The notes beneath the pieces were generated by a model. It saw nothing but the letters and a program-made list of their open reading frames with translations. It was not told the origin of the DNA and made no database searches. The position numbers and the translations under genes are program-made. A stretch of DNA of 64,000 bases from Petrimonas sulfuriphila (GTDB taxonomy: Bacteria; Bacteroidota; Bacteroidia; Bacteroidales; Dysgonomonadaceae). Positions 46,616-55,475 of the stretch are shown in pieces; position 1 is the stretch's first letter, and each line of letters opens with the position of its first letter. Location of the stretch: assembly GCF_051201015.1 (NCBI RefSeq), contig NZ_JBPEHI010000011.1; one strand, written 5' to 3'.

Positions 46616-46623
46616 TATCTTTG
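46616..46623 (+). promoter_or_regulatory. -7 promoter element for uvrA
   Basis: TATCTTTG, a perfect TAnnTTTG, 18 bases before the uvrA ATG at 46642. It supports that start over the open frame reaching back to 46381. No LexA-type palindrome was recognised in the gap. Confidence 0.55.
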
Positions 46624-46641
46624 CAGGTTGAATTCCAATTT

Positions 46642-49437
46642 ATGAGCAGCGAGAAGCAAATAGAACTAAAAGGAGTACGCGTCAATAATCTCAAAAACAT
46701 CGACGTAATTATTCCCCGGAATGCATTTACCGTTATCACGGGTCTCTCCGGTTCAGGGAAATCATCCCTGGCATTCGATACGCTTTATGCCGAGGGCCAG
46801 CGCCGCTATGTAGAAAGCCTCTCGGCTTACGCCCGCCAGTTTCTTGGCAGGATGAACAAACCCGAGTGTGATTTTATTAAAGGAATTCCACCGGCCATAG
46901 CCATTGAACAAAAAGTAAACACCCGAAATCCCCGCTCAACCGTAGGTACCTCTACCGAAATTTATGAATACCTGCGGCTACTCTTCGCCCGGATCGGTAA
47001 AACAATTTCGCCCGTTTCCGGTGATGAGGTAAAAAAGCACACCGTCAGCGATGTCATTGCCAAAATGCTTCAATACCGGGAAGGAACACGTATGGCGGTG
47101 CTTTCGCCCATACAACTGCGAAACGGAAGAACGTTACCGGAGCAACTGGACGTTTTAATGAAAGAGGGCTTTTCGCGTGTGGATGTGGGCGATACCTTTT
47201 ATCGGATCGACGAACTCTTGGCACAAAAGACAATACCGGATATTCAGGATGTCCTGTTGGTTATTGACCGGTTGTCCTGTTCGGGCGACAAATCGGTCGT
47301 CAACCGGCTGTCGGATTCGGTAGAAACCGCTTTTATAGAAGGGAAGGGCGAGTGTATCGTCCGTTTCTGGACACAAGACGGTGCAGAAACTTTTACTTTT
47401 TCGAACCGTTTCGAAGCGGATGGGATCACGTTCGAAGAACCGTCGGACCTGATGTTCAACTTCAACAGCCCGGTAGGTGCCTGTCCCAAATGCGAGGGTT
47501 TCGGAAAAGTAATTGGAATTGACGAAAACCTGGTTATCCCCGACAAGAGCCTCTCGGTTCAGGAGGAGTGCGTACAATGCTGGAAAGGCGAAAAAATGAG
47601 TGAATGGCGCAAAGAATTCGTTTTCAACGCTTATAAAGTCGATTTTCCCATTCACAGGGCATATTACGGGTTGAACGATGAAGAGAAAGACATCTTATGG
47701 AACGGGCGTCATGATCTCGGCATTTACGGGATCAACGATTTTTTCCGGATGCTGGAAGAGAATCTTTATAAAATTCAGTACCGGGTGATGCTGGCGCGGT
47801 ATCGCGGAAAAACCACCTGTCCGGTTTGCAAAGGTGCCCGGCTGAAAAAAGAGGCCGGATTCGTGAAGGTAGGCGGGAAAAATATAAGCGAACTGGTTCT
47901 CTTGCCCGTTACGGAGTTAAAGTTGTTTTTTGACACACTTATACTCAATGAAACCGATGCCGCCATTGCTGAACGGTTGCTTACGGAGATCAACAACCGT
48001 ATCCTGTTCCTGATTGAGGTAGGACTTGGTTACCTGACACTGAACCGGTTATCAAACACCCTTTCGGGAGGAGAAAGCCAGCGAATAAACCTGGCCTCAT
48101 CCCTGGGAAGTAGCCTGGTTGGGTCACTCTATATTTTGGACGAACCGAGTATTGGGCTGCACTCCCGGGATACCCACCTGCTCATTAAAGTGTTACGCCA
48201 GCTGCAGCAACTGGGCAATACCGTGGTAGTGGTGGAACATGACGAAGAGATTATCCGGGCAGCAGACTATATTATTGATATCGGCCCCGAAGCGGGGCGA
48301 CTAGGTGGAAGAATCATGTATCAGGGCAATGTATCGGAGTTGGTGAAAAACACCGGCAGCCATACGGTGAGGTACCTGACGGGGGAAGAAAAGATTGATG
48401 TTCCGAAACACCGCCGCAAATGGAACAACTTTATCGAAGTGAAGGGTGCACGACAAAACAACCTTAAAAACATAGATGTGAGATTTCCGTTGAATGTCAT
48501 GACCGTGGTAACAGGTGTCAGCGGATCGGGAAAATCTTCGCTGGTAAACGATGTGCTAAGCAACGCTTTACACAATTACTACAAAGGAAGTGCATTGGAA
48601 CAAACTGAATTTAACGCCATTTCCGGCGATTTAAAACTTGCCCAATCGGTGGAATTTGTCGACCAGAACCCCATCGGCAGATCCACGCGTTCCAATCCGG
48701 TCACCTACATAAAGGCATACGACGAAATCCGTAAGCTATTTGCCGCTCAACCGCTTGCCAAACAGATGGGATATACCCCGGCACATTTCTCGTTCAATGT
48801 AGAAGGCGGAAGGTGTGACGAGTGCAAGGGTGAGGGTACAATTACAGTGGAGATGCAGTTTATGGCCGATATCCGGCTGGAATGTGAATCGTGTCATGGC
48901 AAGCGCTTTTCTCGGGAAATTCTGGATGTTGAATACAAGGGATTAAACATCCACGAAGTGCTGGAAATGACCATCAATCAGGCAATCGAGTTTTTCGGGG
49001 CACAGAAAGGCGCAACGGAAAAGAAAATCACCAAAAGGATGCAACCGCTACAAGATGTAGGGTTGGGCTATCTCAAGCTCGGACAATCCTCTTCAACATT
49101 GTCGGGTGGAGAAAATCAGCGTGTAAAATTAGCGTTTTACCTGGGTGAAGAGAAATCGGAACCCACTATTTTTATTTTTGATGAGCCAACTACTGGACTA
49201 CATTTTCACGATATCAAAACACTGCTGAAAGCATTTAATGCACTTATAGAAAGAGGGCATACGGTCATTATTATCGAGCACAACATGGAAGTAATTAAGT
49301 GCGCCGACCACATCATCGACATAGGCCCGGAAGGCGGAATATCCGGTGGCTATATTGTCTGTGAAGGCACGCCTGAAACAATTTCTGCATGTAAGGAATC
49401 GCATACGGGCAGGTTCTTACGGGAGAAGCTAACGTAG
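46642..49437 (+). CDS. uvrA: Excinuclease ABC subunit A
   Basis: A 931-residue DNA damage recognition ATPase of nucleotide excision repair. Walker A motifs are GLSGSGKS (34-41) and GVSGSGKS (about 626-633); both ABC signatures LSGGE are present, in NTLSGGESQRINLA and STLSGGENQRVKLA. Zinc-binding cysteines appear as CPKCEGFG, CPVCKGAR, and CDECKGEG/CESCHGKRF in the second half. The MSSEKQIELKGVRVNNLKN start at 46642 is the family start; an extension to 46381 is contradicted by the promoter. Standard length, intact. UvrB and UvrC are not in the window. Confidence 0.97.
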   Translation: MSSEKQIELKGVRVNNLKNIDVIIPRNAFTVITGLSGSGKSSLAFDTLYAEGQRRYVESLSAYARQFLGRMNKPECDFIKGIPPAIAIEQKVNTRNPRSTVGTSTEIYEYLRLLFARIGKTISPVSGDEVKKHTVSDVIAKMLQYREGTRMAVLSPIQLRNGRTLPEQLDVLMKEGFSRVDVGDTFYRIDELLAQKTIPDIQDVLLVIDRLSCSGDKSVVNRLSDSVETAFIEGKGECIVRFWTQDGAETFTFSNRFEADGITFEEPSDLMFNFNSPVGACPKCEGFGKVIGIDENLVIPDKSLSVQEECVQCWKGEKMSEWRKEFVFNAYKVDFPIHRAYYGLNDEEKDILWNGRHDLGIYGINDFFRMLEENLYKIQYRVMLARYRGKTTCPVCKGARLKKEAGFVKVGGKNISELVLLPVTELKLFFDTLILNETDAAIAERLLTEINNRILFLIEVGLGYLTLNRLSNTLSGGESQRINLASSLGSSLVGSLYILDEPSIGLHSRDTHLLIKVLRQLQQLGNTVVVVEHDEEIIRAADYIIDIGPEAGRLGGRIMYQGNVSELVKNTGSHTVRYLTGEEKIDVPKHRRKWNNFIEVKGARQNNLKNIDVRFPLNVMTVVTGVSGSGKSSLVNDVLSNALHNYYKGSALEQTEFNAISGDLKLAQSVEFVDQNPIGRSTRSNPVTYIKAYDEIRKLFAAQPLAKQMGYTPAHFSFNVEGGRCDECKGEGTITVEMQFMADIRLECESCHGKRFSREILDVEYKGLNIHEVLEMTINQAIEFFGAQKGATEKKITKRMQPLQDVGLGYLKLGQSSSTLSGGENQRVKLAFYLGEEKSEPTIFIFDEPTTGLHFHDIKTLLKAFNALIERGHTVIIIEHNMEVIKCADHIIDIGPEGGISGGYIVCEGTPETISACKESHTGRFLREKLT

Positions 49438-49442
49438 CAGAT

Positions 49443-49823
49443 TTACAAATTCCTAACTACCCAATATACCATTATTCCCGATATCACAAATATAGCCGCC
49501 CATTTACCAAAAAGCAGTTTCTCCCATTTCGGGAAACGGTGTTTCCCATTAAAAAAAGCCAGGTAAAATCCAAACAATAAATACGGAGACAAGAACAGGA
49601 TAAGTGCATTCTGTGAAAAAGCGCTTTTTAAGTCCAGGTGCAACATATCATGAATAGCGCGTTGAGAACCGCATCCGGGACATTCATATCCGGTAGCCAG
49701 AAGAAACGGACAACGGGGAAACACAGCCATTTCCTCGGGGTCGAAGAGATAAAACATAAAAGCAACTGCCACAAGCAAAAGGCTAATGGCAGCACCTATA
49801 ACTATTTTACCCGTCTTGGTCAA
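49443..49823 (-). CDS. DUF2752 membrane protein
   Basis: A 126-residue protein with three hydrophobic helices and the DUF2752 signature CPFLLATGYECPGCGSQRAI (about residues 38-57), a Cys-rich motif between helices. The function of DUF2752 is not known. It appears to start with TTG at 49823, six bases after the CD225 gene stop, since the first in-frame ATG would cut the first helix. It is the last gene of a three-gene minus-strand cluster (lipoprotein, GYF/CD225, DUF2752) and converges with uvrA, five bases apart. Confidence 0.8.
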   Translation of the reverse strand: MTKTGKIVIGAAISLLLVAVAFMFYLFDPEEMAVFPRCPFLLATGYECPGCGSQRAIHDMLHLDLKSAFSQNALILFLSPYLLFGFYLAFFNGKHRFPKWEKLLFGKWAAIFVISGIMVYWVVRNL

Positions 49824-49829
49824 TCCAAA

Positions 49830-50402
49830 TTAAATCTCGTATCCAGATCCGCTGAACACCTCACTTATGCCGGCCATCGACACGCCAAAAGCGATAATGA
49901 GAATTATGGCAACAATCCACAGAACTACCCAGGCAATACCTATCCACATGGCAATTTTTGTCCATTTTCCGGCCTGACCGGAAGCTTCCAGCGAGCCAGT
50001 ATAGTCACCGCGGGCATAAAGAGATTCTACTTTTGAGGCATGCACAATCCCTATAATTCCGAGAAGACTGAATATACTGCTGCAGAGTAAAAACGGAAGT
50101 ACAGTGGCTAAGATAGATTCGATTAGCCACGATTTAGGCATCGGCTGTTGTTGCAGAGAGCCTCCGTAACTCAACGGTTGGGCAGGCGGGGTCACGGGTT
50201 GCGCAGCCGGTTGAGGCGGATAATAACCTGCATTATCAACAAAAAGGGTATCCAATTCGGCAACGTTCGAAGCACGTACCCATTCGCTCATCCCTGGCGC
50301 CCACACCAGCGTATCTTTTTTGATGTTTTCGCTTTTCAACTCTTCGGGTGAAAATGTGCCTTTTTGTTTTCCTTCGCTGTCAATGTAAAAGTAACGGTTC
50401 AT
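49830..50402 (-). CDS. GYF_2 plus CD225/dispanin membrane protein
   Basis: A 190-residue protein in two parts. Residues 1-55 form a GYF_2 domain (FYIDSEGKQKGTFSPEELKS, then WAPGMSEWVRASNV), usually a protein-binding module. A Pro/Gln-rich linker (about 60-85) joins it to a CD225/dispanin-type region with two helices (about 90-125 and 150-180, ILATVLPFLLCSSIFSLLGI). Bacterial CD225 proteins have no settled role. It lies between a lipoprotein gene (12 bases upstream) and DUF2752 (6 bases downstream), as a small envelope cluster. Domain calls are by eye. Confidence 0.82.
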   Translation of the reverse strand: MNRYFYIDSEGKQKGTFSPEELKSENIKKDTLVWAPGMSEWVRASNVAELDTLFVDNAGYYPPQPAAQPVTPPAQPLSYGGSLQQQPMPKSWLIESILATVLPFLLCSSIFSLLGIIGIVHASKVESLYARGDYTGSLEASGQAGKWTKIAMWIGIAWVVLWIVAIILIIAFGVSMAGISEVFSGSGYEI

Positions 50403-50414
50403 AATCGTAATGTT

Positions 50415-50813
50415 TTATTTGTAATCTTCAGGTGTAATGTGTATTATTTTTAGTATGTTTCCCGCGGAATCGGTATAAATATAATCAATTTTAACTTCGT
50501 TTTCCGTGAAAATTCTCAAGTCAGGATTCAACCTGAACGCCTCCCGGATATTGTTTTTCGTTTGCTCTTCCACAGCCCGGAGCATCGACTGAGGTTCAGC
50601 TGTATTCACCAGTTGATACCGATACTGAAAAACATTGCCTTCCGTTACATCTGCCCCCAGAAAAATGGTATGGTCATCGAGTTGAGCCGGTACGGACTTG
50701 TTGAGGTTATCAGCCATTTCCACCAGTTTCCGATACAATCTTCTGTCGCCTGAACATTGTAAAAGTAGCAGGGAAAACCCAATTATAAAAATGAGGTGAA
50801 ATTTATTCTGCAT
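50415..50813 (-). CDS. Small lipoprotein of unknown function
   Basis: A 132-residue putative lipoprotein: hydrophobic signal then LLQC, lipid attachment at Cys20. The mature part is about 112 residues, mixed alpha/beta in appearance (LYRKLVEMADNLNKSVPAQL, then DDHTIFLGADVTEGNVFQY and a C-terminal IKIDYIYTDSAGNILKI-like strand pattern). I do not recognise the family. A perfect -7 element lies 18 bases upstream of the ATG. It is the first gene of the cluster with the GYF/CD225 and DUF2752 genes, so all three may work together at the envelope. Confidence 0.75.
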   Translation of the reverse strand: MQNKFHLIFIIGFSLLLLQCSGDRRLYRKLVEMADNLNKSVPAQLDDHTIFLGADVTEGNVFQYRYQLVNTAEPQSMLRAVEEQTKNNIREAFRLNPDLRIFTENEVKIDYIYTDSAGNILKIIHITPEDYK

Positions 50814-50830
50814 GACGTAAAATCTTGATA

Positions 50831-50838
50831 CAAAATTA
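50831..50838 (-). promoter_or_regulatory. -7 promoter element for the lipoprotein/CD225/DUF2752 cluster
   Basis: Minus-strand TAATTTTG, a perfect TAnnTTTG, 17 bases before the ATG at 50813. Confidence 0.5.
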
Positions 50839-50902
50839 AAAAAGTTTGCGTAGGGTAGAAAATATTTTGTAATTATTTTGTGGAAGTTTATGAATATCCC
50901 CC

Positions 50903-50985
50903 TAAAAAAGATTTTGGCAGGATATCTCGCGACATCCTGCCAAACATGTTAACCTTAAATCTAATACTATTATGAAAAAACCACG
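50903..50985 (-). ncRNA. Candidate small RNA with own promoter and terminator
   Basis: On the minus strand a complete transcription unit fits in about 115 bases with no ORF. A -33 TTTG (51017-51020) lies 20 bases from a perfect -7 TATATTTG (50989-50996). The predicted start is about 50982-50985. An 11-bp perfect stem (50913-50923 with 50934-50944, 10-base loop GTCGCGAGAT) is followed by a T-run (minus strand, opposite 50904-50909). The transcript would be about 80 nt. It could also be an attenuated leader for the lipoprotein gene at 50813, which however has its own promoter. Boundaries are predictions from the elements. Confidence 0.5.
50913..50944 (-). terminator. Rho-independent terminator of the candidate small RNA
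   Basis: Eleven paired bases, TTTGGCAGGAT with ATCCTGCCAAA, then AATCTTTTTT on the minus strand. The plus strand has no T-run after the stem, so the direction is minus. Confidence 0.7.
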
Positions 50986-50988
50986 TTG

Positions 50989-51020
50989 CAAATATAAAAA
51001 ATAAATTAAAAGCCTCCAAA
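50989..51020 (-). promoter_or_regulatory. Full Bacteroidetes promoter (-33 and -7) for the candidate small RNA
   Basis: Minus-strand TTTG (51020-51017), 20-base spacer, TATATTTG (50996-50989). It is the only site in the window where I could place both elements perfectly at standard spacing. Confidence 0.6.
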
Positions 51021-51075
51021 TTTTTTCAATAAAAAATTAAAAAATATTTTTCGCTTACAATTTGACACTAATTAA

Positions 51076-52404
51076 TTATATTGCCGGCAACCCCATTCCC
51101 GTAATTTTCCGGTATAAGTCGAGTGCGTAGATGTCGGTCATTCCGGATACGTAATCAATGATTGACTGTACTTTAGAATAGAGATCATCCGAATCCGGCT
51201 CATATTGTTCAGGGACTCTTCCCAGCAACAGCTTTGAATACGTATGAGAAGGATTCTGTATGGCCTCCGACAATTTTTCGAGCAAAAATCCGATAATTCT
51301 GTATCCTGCCAACTCAATATCCAGTACATCTTTTGACAAATAAATATTATTTACGGCAAAATCGGAACAGTTCCTGTATGCTCTTTGTGTTTTTTCGGAT
51401 ATATTTTTTATTAACGAACCCTTAAATTCTCCCGACAAGATAGCTTCTTCGTGTTTTAAAAATGCTTCCGAACATTCATTCACCAACAATCCGATGACAC
51501 TTGCGCGCAGATAAGCGATCTGTTCGTTAATATCACTAACAAAATTCAAATTATTGATTCTGCGTTGTCGTCTTTCGCCTTCAAAAAAATTGAGAAAAAG
51601 CTCTTTGGCTTTTTCGGTAGAAATCAAATGCAGTTTATGGGCATCTTCAATATCCATGATCTGGTAGCAAATATCATCTGCGGCTTCCACCAGATAGACC
51701 AACGGATGACGCGTATAACAAACCGGATCCTCTCCTAGGCAGGGAATACCGAGTTCATCGGCAATAATCCTGTAATCGTCTTCCTCCGAAGCAAAAAAAC
51801 CAAACTTGTTTTTTCCGCCGCTCAGCTCCGATGAATAGGGATACTTAACAATGGATGCCAGGGTGGAATAAGTCAGAGCAAAACCACCTTTACGGCGTCC
51901 TTTAAACTGATGCATCAATAAACGAACGGCATTGGCGTTTCCTTCAAAACAGGTAAAATCGGTCCACCGTCCCCCTTCGGCTTCCACTTGCTGCTGTAAC
52001 GCCTGTCCTTTACCTTCGGAGAAAAAAGTAGAAATGGCTTTTTCACCCGAGTGCCCAAACGGAGGGTTTCCCAGATCATGCGCCAGACAAGCAGCGGAAA
52101 CGATAGCTCCCGTCTCTTCAAAGTGAGCCGGCGAAGAGGGATATTTCTGGCGAATTCCACGGCCGATATTCTCTCCCAGTGAACGCCCGACACTCGACAC
52201 TTCAAGGCTGTGGGTTAACCGGTTGTGAACAAACACGCTTCCGGGAAGGGGGAAGACCTGCGTTTTGTTTTGCAAACGTCTGAAAGGTGATGAGAAAATC
52301 AACCGGTCATAATCGCGTTGATACTCCGTCCTGTCGTGCCTGTTTTCGGTGTGATATTCCTCCATCCCGAATCGCCTCGAAGACAATAATCGTTCCCAAT
52401 TCAT
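51076..52404 (-). CDS. dgt: Deoxyguanosinetriphosphate triphosphohydrolase (dGTPase)
   Basis: A 442-residue HD-domain enzyme that removes triphosphate from dGTP or other dNTPs. The metal ligands are His65 in NRLTHSLEV, the HD pair His109-Asp110 in LAHDLGNPPFGHSG (with His118), and a later Asp in YLVEAADDICYQIMD (near 235-249). Length matches the Dgt subfamily 2 type. Its own -7 element lies 22 bases upstream of the ATG. It is divergent from the purF-type gene and is preceded downstream by the candidate small RNA region. Confidence 0.95.
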   Translation of the reverse strand: MNWERLLSSRRFGMEEYHTENRHDRTEYQRDYDRLIFSSPFRRLQNKTQVFPLPGSVFVHNRLTHSLEVSSVGRSLGENIGRGIRQKYPSSPAHFEETGAIVSAACLAHDLGNPPFGHSGEKAISTFFSEGKGQALQQQVEAEGGRWTDFTCFEGNANAVRLLMHQFKGRRKGGFALTYSTLASIVKYPYSSELSGGKNKFGFFASEEDDYRIIADELGIPCLGEDPVCYTRHPLVYLVEAADDICYQIMDIEDAHKLHLISTEKAKELFLNFFEGERRQRRINNLNFVSDINEQIAYLRASVIGLLVNECSEAFLKHEEAILSGEFKGSLIKNISEKTQRAYRNCSDFAVNNIYLSKDVLDIELAGYRIIGFLLEKLSEAIQNPSHTYSKLLLGRVPEQYEPDSDDLYSKVQSIIDYVSGMTDIYALDLYRKITGMGLPAI

Positions 52405-52425
52405 TCTAAAATCATACTTTTACTA

Positions 52426-52433
52426 CAAAGATA
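52426..52433 (-). promoter_or_regulatory. -7 promoter element for dgt
   Basis: Minus-strand TATCTTTG, a perfect TAnnTTTG, 21 bases before the dgt ATG at 52404. Confidence 0.6.
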
Positions 52434-52522
52434 AGATAAAGTTTTTTAGTAACATCGTTAGCTGCACGCCACTCAAAACAAAAATTAACCCCAAACATCA
52501 TCATTTTCTCCCCAAATACCCT

Positions 52523-52530
52523 TAAATTTG
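52523..52530 (+). promoter_or_regulatory. -7 promoter element for the purF-type operon
   Basis: TAAATTTG, a perfect TAnnTTTG, 26 bases before the ATG at 52557; divergent from the dgt element. Confidence 0.55.
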
Positions 52531-52556
52531 TGCCTTAATTTCAGAAAGGTTTATCA

Positions 52557-54485
52557 ATGACTGACATCATCAAGCACGAATGCGGTATTGCAATGATCCG
52601 CCTACTAAAACCCCTCGATTATTATTACAAAAAATACGGAACGTGGCAGTACGGTCTGGACAAGCTTTACTTGCTGATGGAAAAACAGCACAACCGTGGG
52701 CAGGAAGGTGCCGGCCTGGGTGCCGTAAAACTGGAGGCCGCTCCCGGTAATGAATTTATTTTCAGGGAAAGAGCACTGGGATCGGGTGCTATCTCAGAGA
52801 TTTTTGGGAAAGTACACGATGCATTCAAGGATTTTACTCCACAGCAACTCCAGGATATCGAATTCGTAAAACGTTCGGTTCCGTTTGCTTCCGAATTATT
52901 TATCGGGCATCTTCGTTACAGCACCACCGGAAAAAGCGGCTTGACGTATGTTCACCCGCTGCTGCGCCGGAACAACTGGGCTTCGCGCAGTCTGGCGCTC
53001 GCCGGAAACTTCAACATGACGAACGTGGACGAAATGTTCGAACAGTTGATTTCGGAAGGACAACATCCGCGCGATTATGCCGATACATTTGTGATGCTGG
53101 AATCGCTCGGGCATTACCTCGACAGGGAGGTGCAATACCAATACGATAAAATAGAAAAATCGGACCTGAACGGCCAGCAGGTAAGCCACCGTATCGAAGA
53201 AAAACTGGACATTCCGTTTCTTCTGAAGCGTGCCAGCAAATTATGGGACGGCGGATATGCGCTTTGTGGCCTTATCGGCTGCGGCGACACGTTCACCCTC
53301 CGTGATCCGTGGGGAATTCGTTCGGCTTTTTACTATTTTGACGATGAAGTAGCGGTGGTAGCATCGGAACGCCCGGTCATCCAAACGGCGTTTAACCTCA
53401 AGAAAGATGATGTTCACGAATTACAACCCGGTGAAGCCTTTATCGTGAAACGAAACGGAACGATCACAACCCAACAGATTCTGGAACCAAAAGAAAAAAT
53501 AACCCCCTGTTCGTTTGAACGGATCTATTTTTCACGTGGCTCGGATTATGATATTTACCGCGAAAGGAAGAAACTGGGCGAACTTCTTGTTCCCGAAATT
53601 GTTGAGACAATAAACAATGATTTTGAAAACACGGTTTTCTCGTTCATCCCCAACACCGCCGAAGTAGCATACTTCGGGATGCTCGAAGGATTGGAAAAAC
53701 ATTTCAACCACAACAAGGCGGTTGAGTTACTCGAGAAACGTGACCAATTGACTCCCGGCGAAGTCGAAATGATCCTGGCCAAAAGGGTACGCTCGGAAAA
53801 AGTCGCGATAAAAGACATAAAGTTGCGTACATTCATTGCACAAGGAAAATCCAGAAATGACCTGGCAGCCCATGTTTACGACGTCACGTATGGTTCACTG
53901 AAGCGCGGAAAGGACACGTTGGTTATTATTGATGATAGTATCGTGCGCGGAACGACACTGAAACAAAGTATTATCAAGATTCTGGACAGGCTGGACCCGA
54001 AGAAGATCGTTATTGTTTCTTCATCTCCGCAAATCCGTTATCCCGATTGCTACGGTATCGACATGTCGCGCATGAGCGAATTCATTGCTTTCAAAGCGGC
54101 AATCAAACTATTGGAAGAACGGGGTATGCAGTATATTATAGAAAGTGTATATGAAAAATGTGTTGTTCAGAGCCGGAAGAAAAAAGAAGAAATCGTGAAT
54201 TATGTAAAAGAGATTTATGCCCCTTTTTCGGATGAAGAAATTTCGGATAAGATTGCCGAAATGCTTACCGACAAGGACATAAAGGCTGAAGTAAAAATTG
54301 TGTTTCAAACCATCGACGACTTGCACAAAGCGTGTCCCAACAACGCTGGCGACTGGTATTTTTCGGGCAATTATCCTACTCCGGGCGGAAACAGATTGGT
54401 CAATAATGCGTTTATCAATTATATAGAAGGACAGGAGAACAAAGTGTATCAATATTCGTTGAACTTTACAAACAGCGTTAAATGA
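52557..54485 (+). CDS. purF: Amidophosphoribosyltransferase-type protein, long form
   Basis: A 642-residue enzyme of the PurF family, about 130 residues longer than the E. coli enzyme. The class II glutaminase domain would begin at Cys9 (HECGIAMIRL) after removal of a short propeptide, and it has the QHNRGQEGAG loop (about 44-53). The phosphoribosyltransferase PRPP motif is VIIDDSIVRGTT (about 457-468). It makes phosphoribosylamine, the first step of purine synthesis; the gene is in a purine-rich neighbourhood (purC downstream). A second, shorter purF may exist elsewhere, so the exact role of the long form is inferred. It overlaps phoH by four bases. Confidence 0.88.
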   Translation: MTDIIKHECGIAMIRLLKPLDYYYKKYGTWQYGLDKLYLLMEKQHNRGQEGAGLGAVKLEAAPGNEFIFRERALGSGAISEIFGKVHDAFKDFTPQQLQDIEFVKRSVPFASELFIGHLRYSTTGKSGLTYVHPLLRRNNWASRSLALAGNFNMTNVDEMFEQLISEGQHPRDYADTFVMLESLGHYLDREVQYQYDKIEKSDLNGQQVSHRIEEKLDIPFLLKRASKLWDGGYALCGLIGCGDTFTLRDPWGIRSAFYYFDDEVAVVASERPVIQTAFNLKKDDVHELQPGEAFIVKRNGTITTQQILEPKEKITPCSFERIYFSRGSDYDIYRERKKLGELLVPEIVETINNDFENTVFSFIPNTAEVAYFGMLEGLEKHFNHNKAVELLEKRDQLTPGEVEMILAKRVRSEKVAIKDIKLRTFIAQGKSRNDLAAHVYDVTYGSLKRGKDTLVIIDDSIVRGTTLKQSIIKILDRLDPKKIVIVSSSPQIRYPDCYGIDMSRMSEFIAFKAAIKLLEERGMQYIIESVYEKCVVQSRKKKEEIVNYVKEIYAPFSDEEISDKIAEMLTDKDIKAEVKIVFQTIDDLHKACPNNAGDWYFSGNYPTPGGNRLVNNAFINYIEGQENKVYQYSLNFTNSVK

Positions 54486-55447
54486 TCGAACGTATCCTCA
54501 TTCTCGAAAATGTAGACCCGGTTGTATTTTTTGGGATAAACAACAGTAACGTCCAGTTACTGAAAACGTTGTTTCCAAAACTTCGTATTGTGGCCCGCGG
54601 CAATGTAATCAAAGTTATTGGCGATGAGGAGGAACTGGTTACCTTCGAAGAAAAGGTTCACGAGTTGGAGAAATTCAGCATCGAGATGAACGTGCTGAAA
54701 GAGGAAGACATCCTGGATATAGTGAAAGGGAAAGCACCAACGGTTGTGAACCTGGATAACCTGATCATTCACGGGCTCAACGGAAAACCGATCTTGGCGC
54801 GTACGGCAAACCAAAAAAAACTGGTGGAGGTGTTCGACGATAACGACCTGGTCTTCGCCATCGGCCCTGCCGGGTCAGGGAAAACATATACCGCTATTGC
54901 ACTGGCTGTAAGAGCGTTAAAAACCAAACAAGTCAGAAAAATAATACTCAGCCGCCCGGCCGTTGAAGCCGGTGAAAAGCTGGGTTTCCTTCCGGGTGAT
55001 ATGAAAGAAAAGATCGATCCCTATCTTCAACCCCTTTATGACGCACTGGAAGATATGCTTCCTCCATTGAAACTCAAAGAATACATCGAAAACAAGATTA
55101 TTCAGATTGCACCACTTGCCTTTATGCGTGGACGCACGCTGAATGATGCGGTCATTATTCTCGACGAAGCTCAGAATACGACCAAACCGCAGATAAAGAT
55201 GTTCCTTACCCGGCTGGGGCTGAATGGAAAAATGATTGTTACGGGAGATATTACGCAAATCGATTTGCCCGCGTCTCAACAATCGGGACTAATTCATTCA
55301 ATGAGTCTGCTGAAAGGTATCAAAGGAATATCCACCGTGGAGTTCAATAAAAAAGATATCGTCCGCCACAAACTCGTACAGCGGATTGTAGAGGCCTACG
55401 AGAAAGAAACGCCGGACAATTTACCTGATAAAGAAAAAAATAAATAA
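54482..55447 (+). CDS. phoH: PhoH family ATPase
   Basis: A 321-residue cytoplasmic P-loop ATPase. The Walker A motif is GPAGSGKT (residues 128-135), Walker B is in VIILDEAQNTT, and the N-terminal 110 residues form a small KH-like/substrate region. PhoH relatives in other bacteria have been linked to RNA metabolism and sit beside ybeY/rnase genes, but no such neighbour is here. It is translationally coupled to the PurF-type gene (ATGA overlap) and followed 28 bases later by purC. Direct function is not decided by the sequence. Confidence 0.95.
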   Translation: MIERILILENVDPVVFFGINNSNVQLLKTLFPKLRIVARGNVIKVIGDEEELVTFEEKVHELEKFSIEMNVLKEEDILDIVKGKAPTVVNLDNLIIHGLNGKPILARTANQKKLVEVFDDNDLVFAIGPAGSGKTYTAIALAVRALKTKQVRKIILSRPAVEAGEKLGFLPGDMKEKIDPYLQPLYDALEDMLPPLKLKEYIENKIIQIAPLAFMRGRTLNDAVIILDEAQNTTKPQIKMFLTRLGLNGKMIVTGDITQIDLPASQQSGLIHSMSLLKGIKGISTVEFNKKDIVRHKLVQRIVEAYEKETPDNLPDKEKNK

Positions 55448-55475
55448 TAAATCCGAAATCGAAAATCAACTGATT

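Noticed and set aside
46381..46641. Upstream extension of uvrA
   Set aside because: Overlaps the antiporter gene and lies upstream of the uvrA promoter element.
50972..51004. Plus-strand micro-ORF of ten codons (MKKPRCKYKK)
   Set aside because: It overlaps the minus-strand -7 box of the candidate small RNA, has no plus-strand promoter or Shine-Dalgarno, and is too short to judge.
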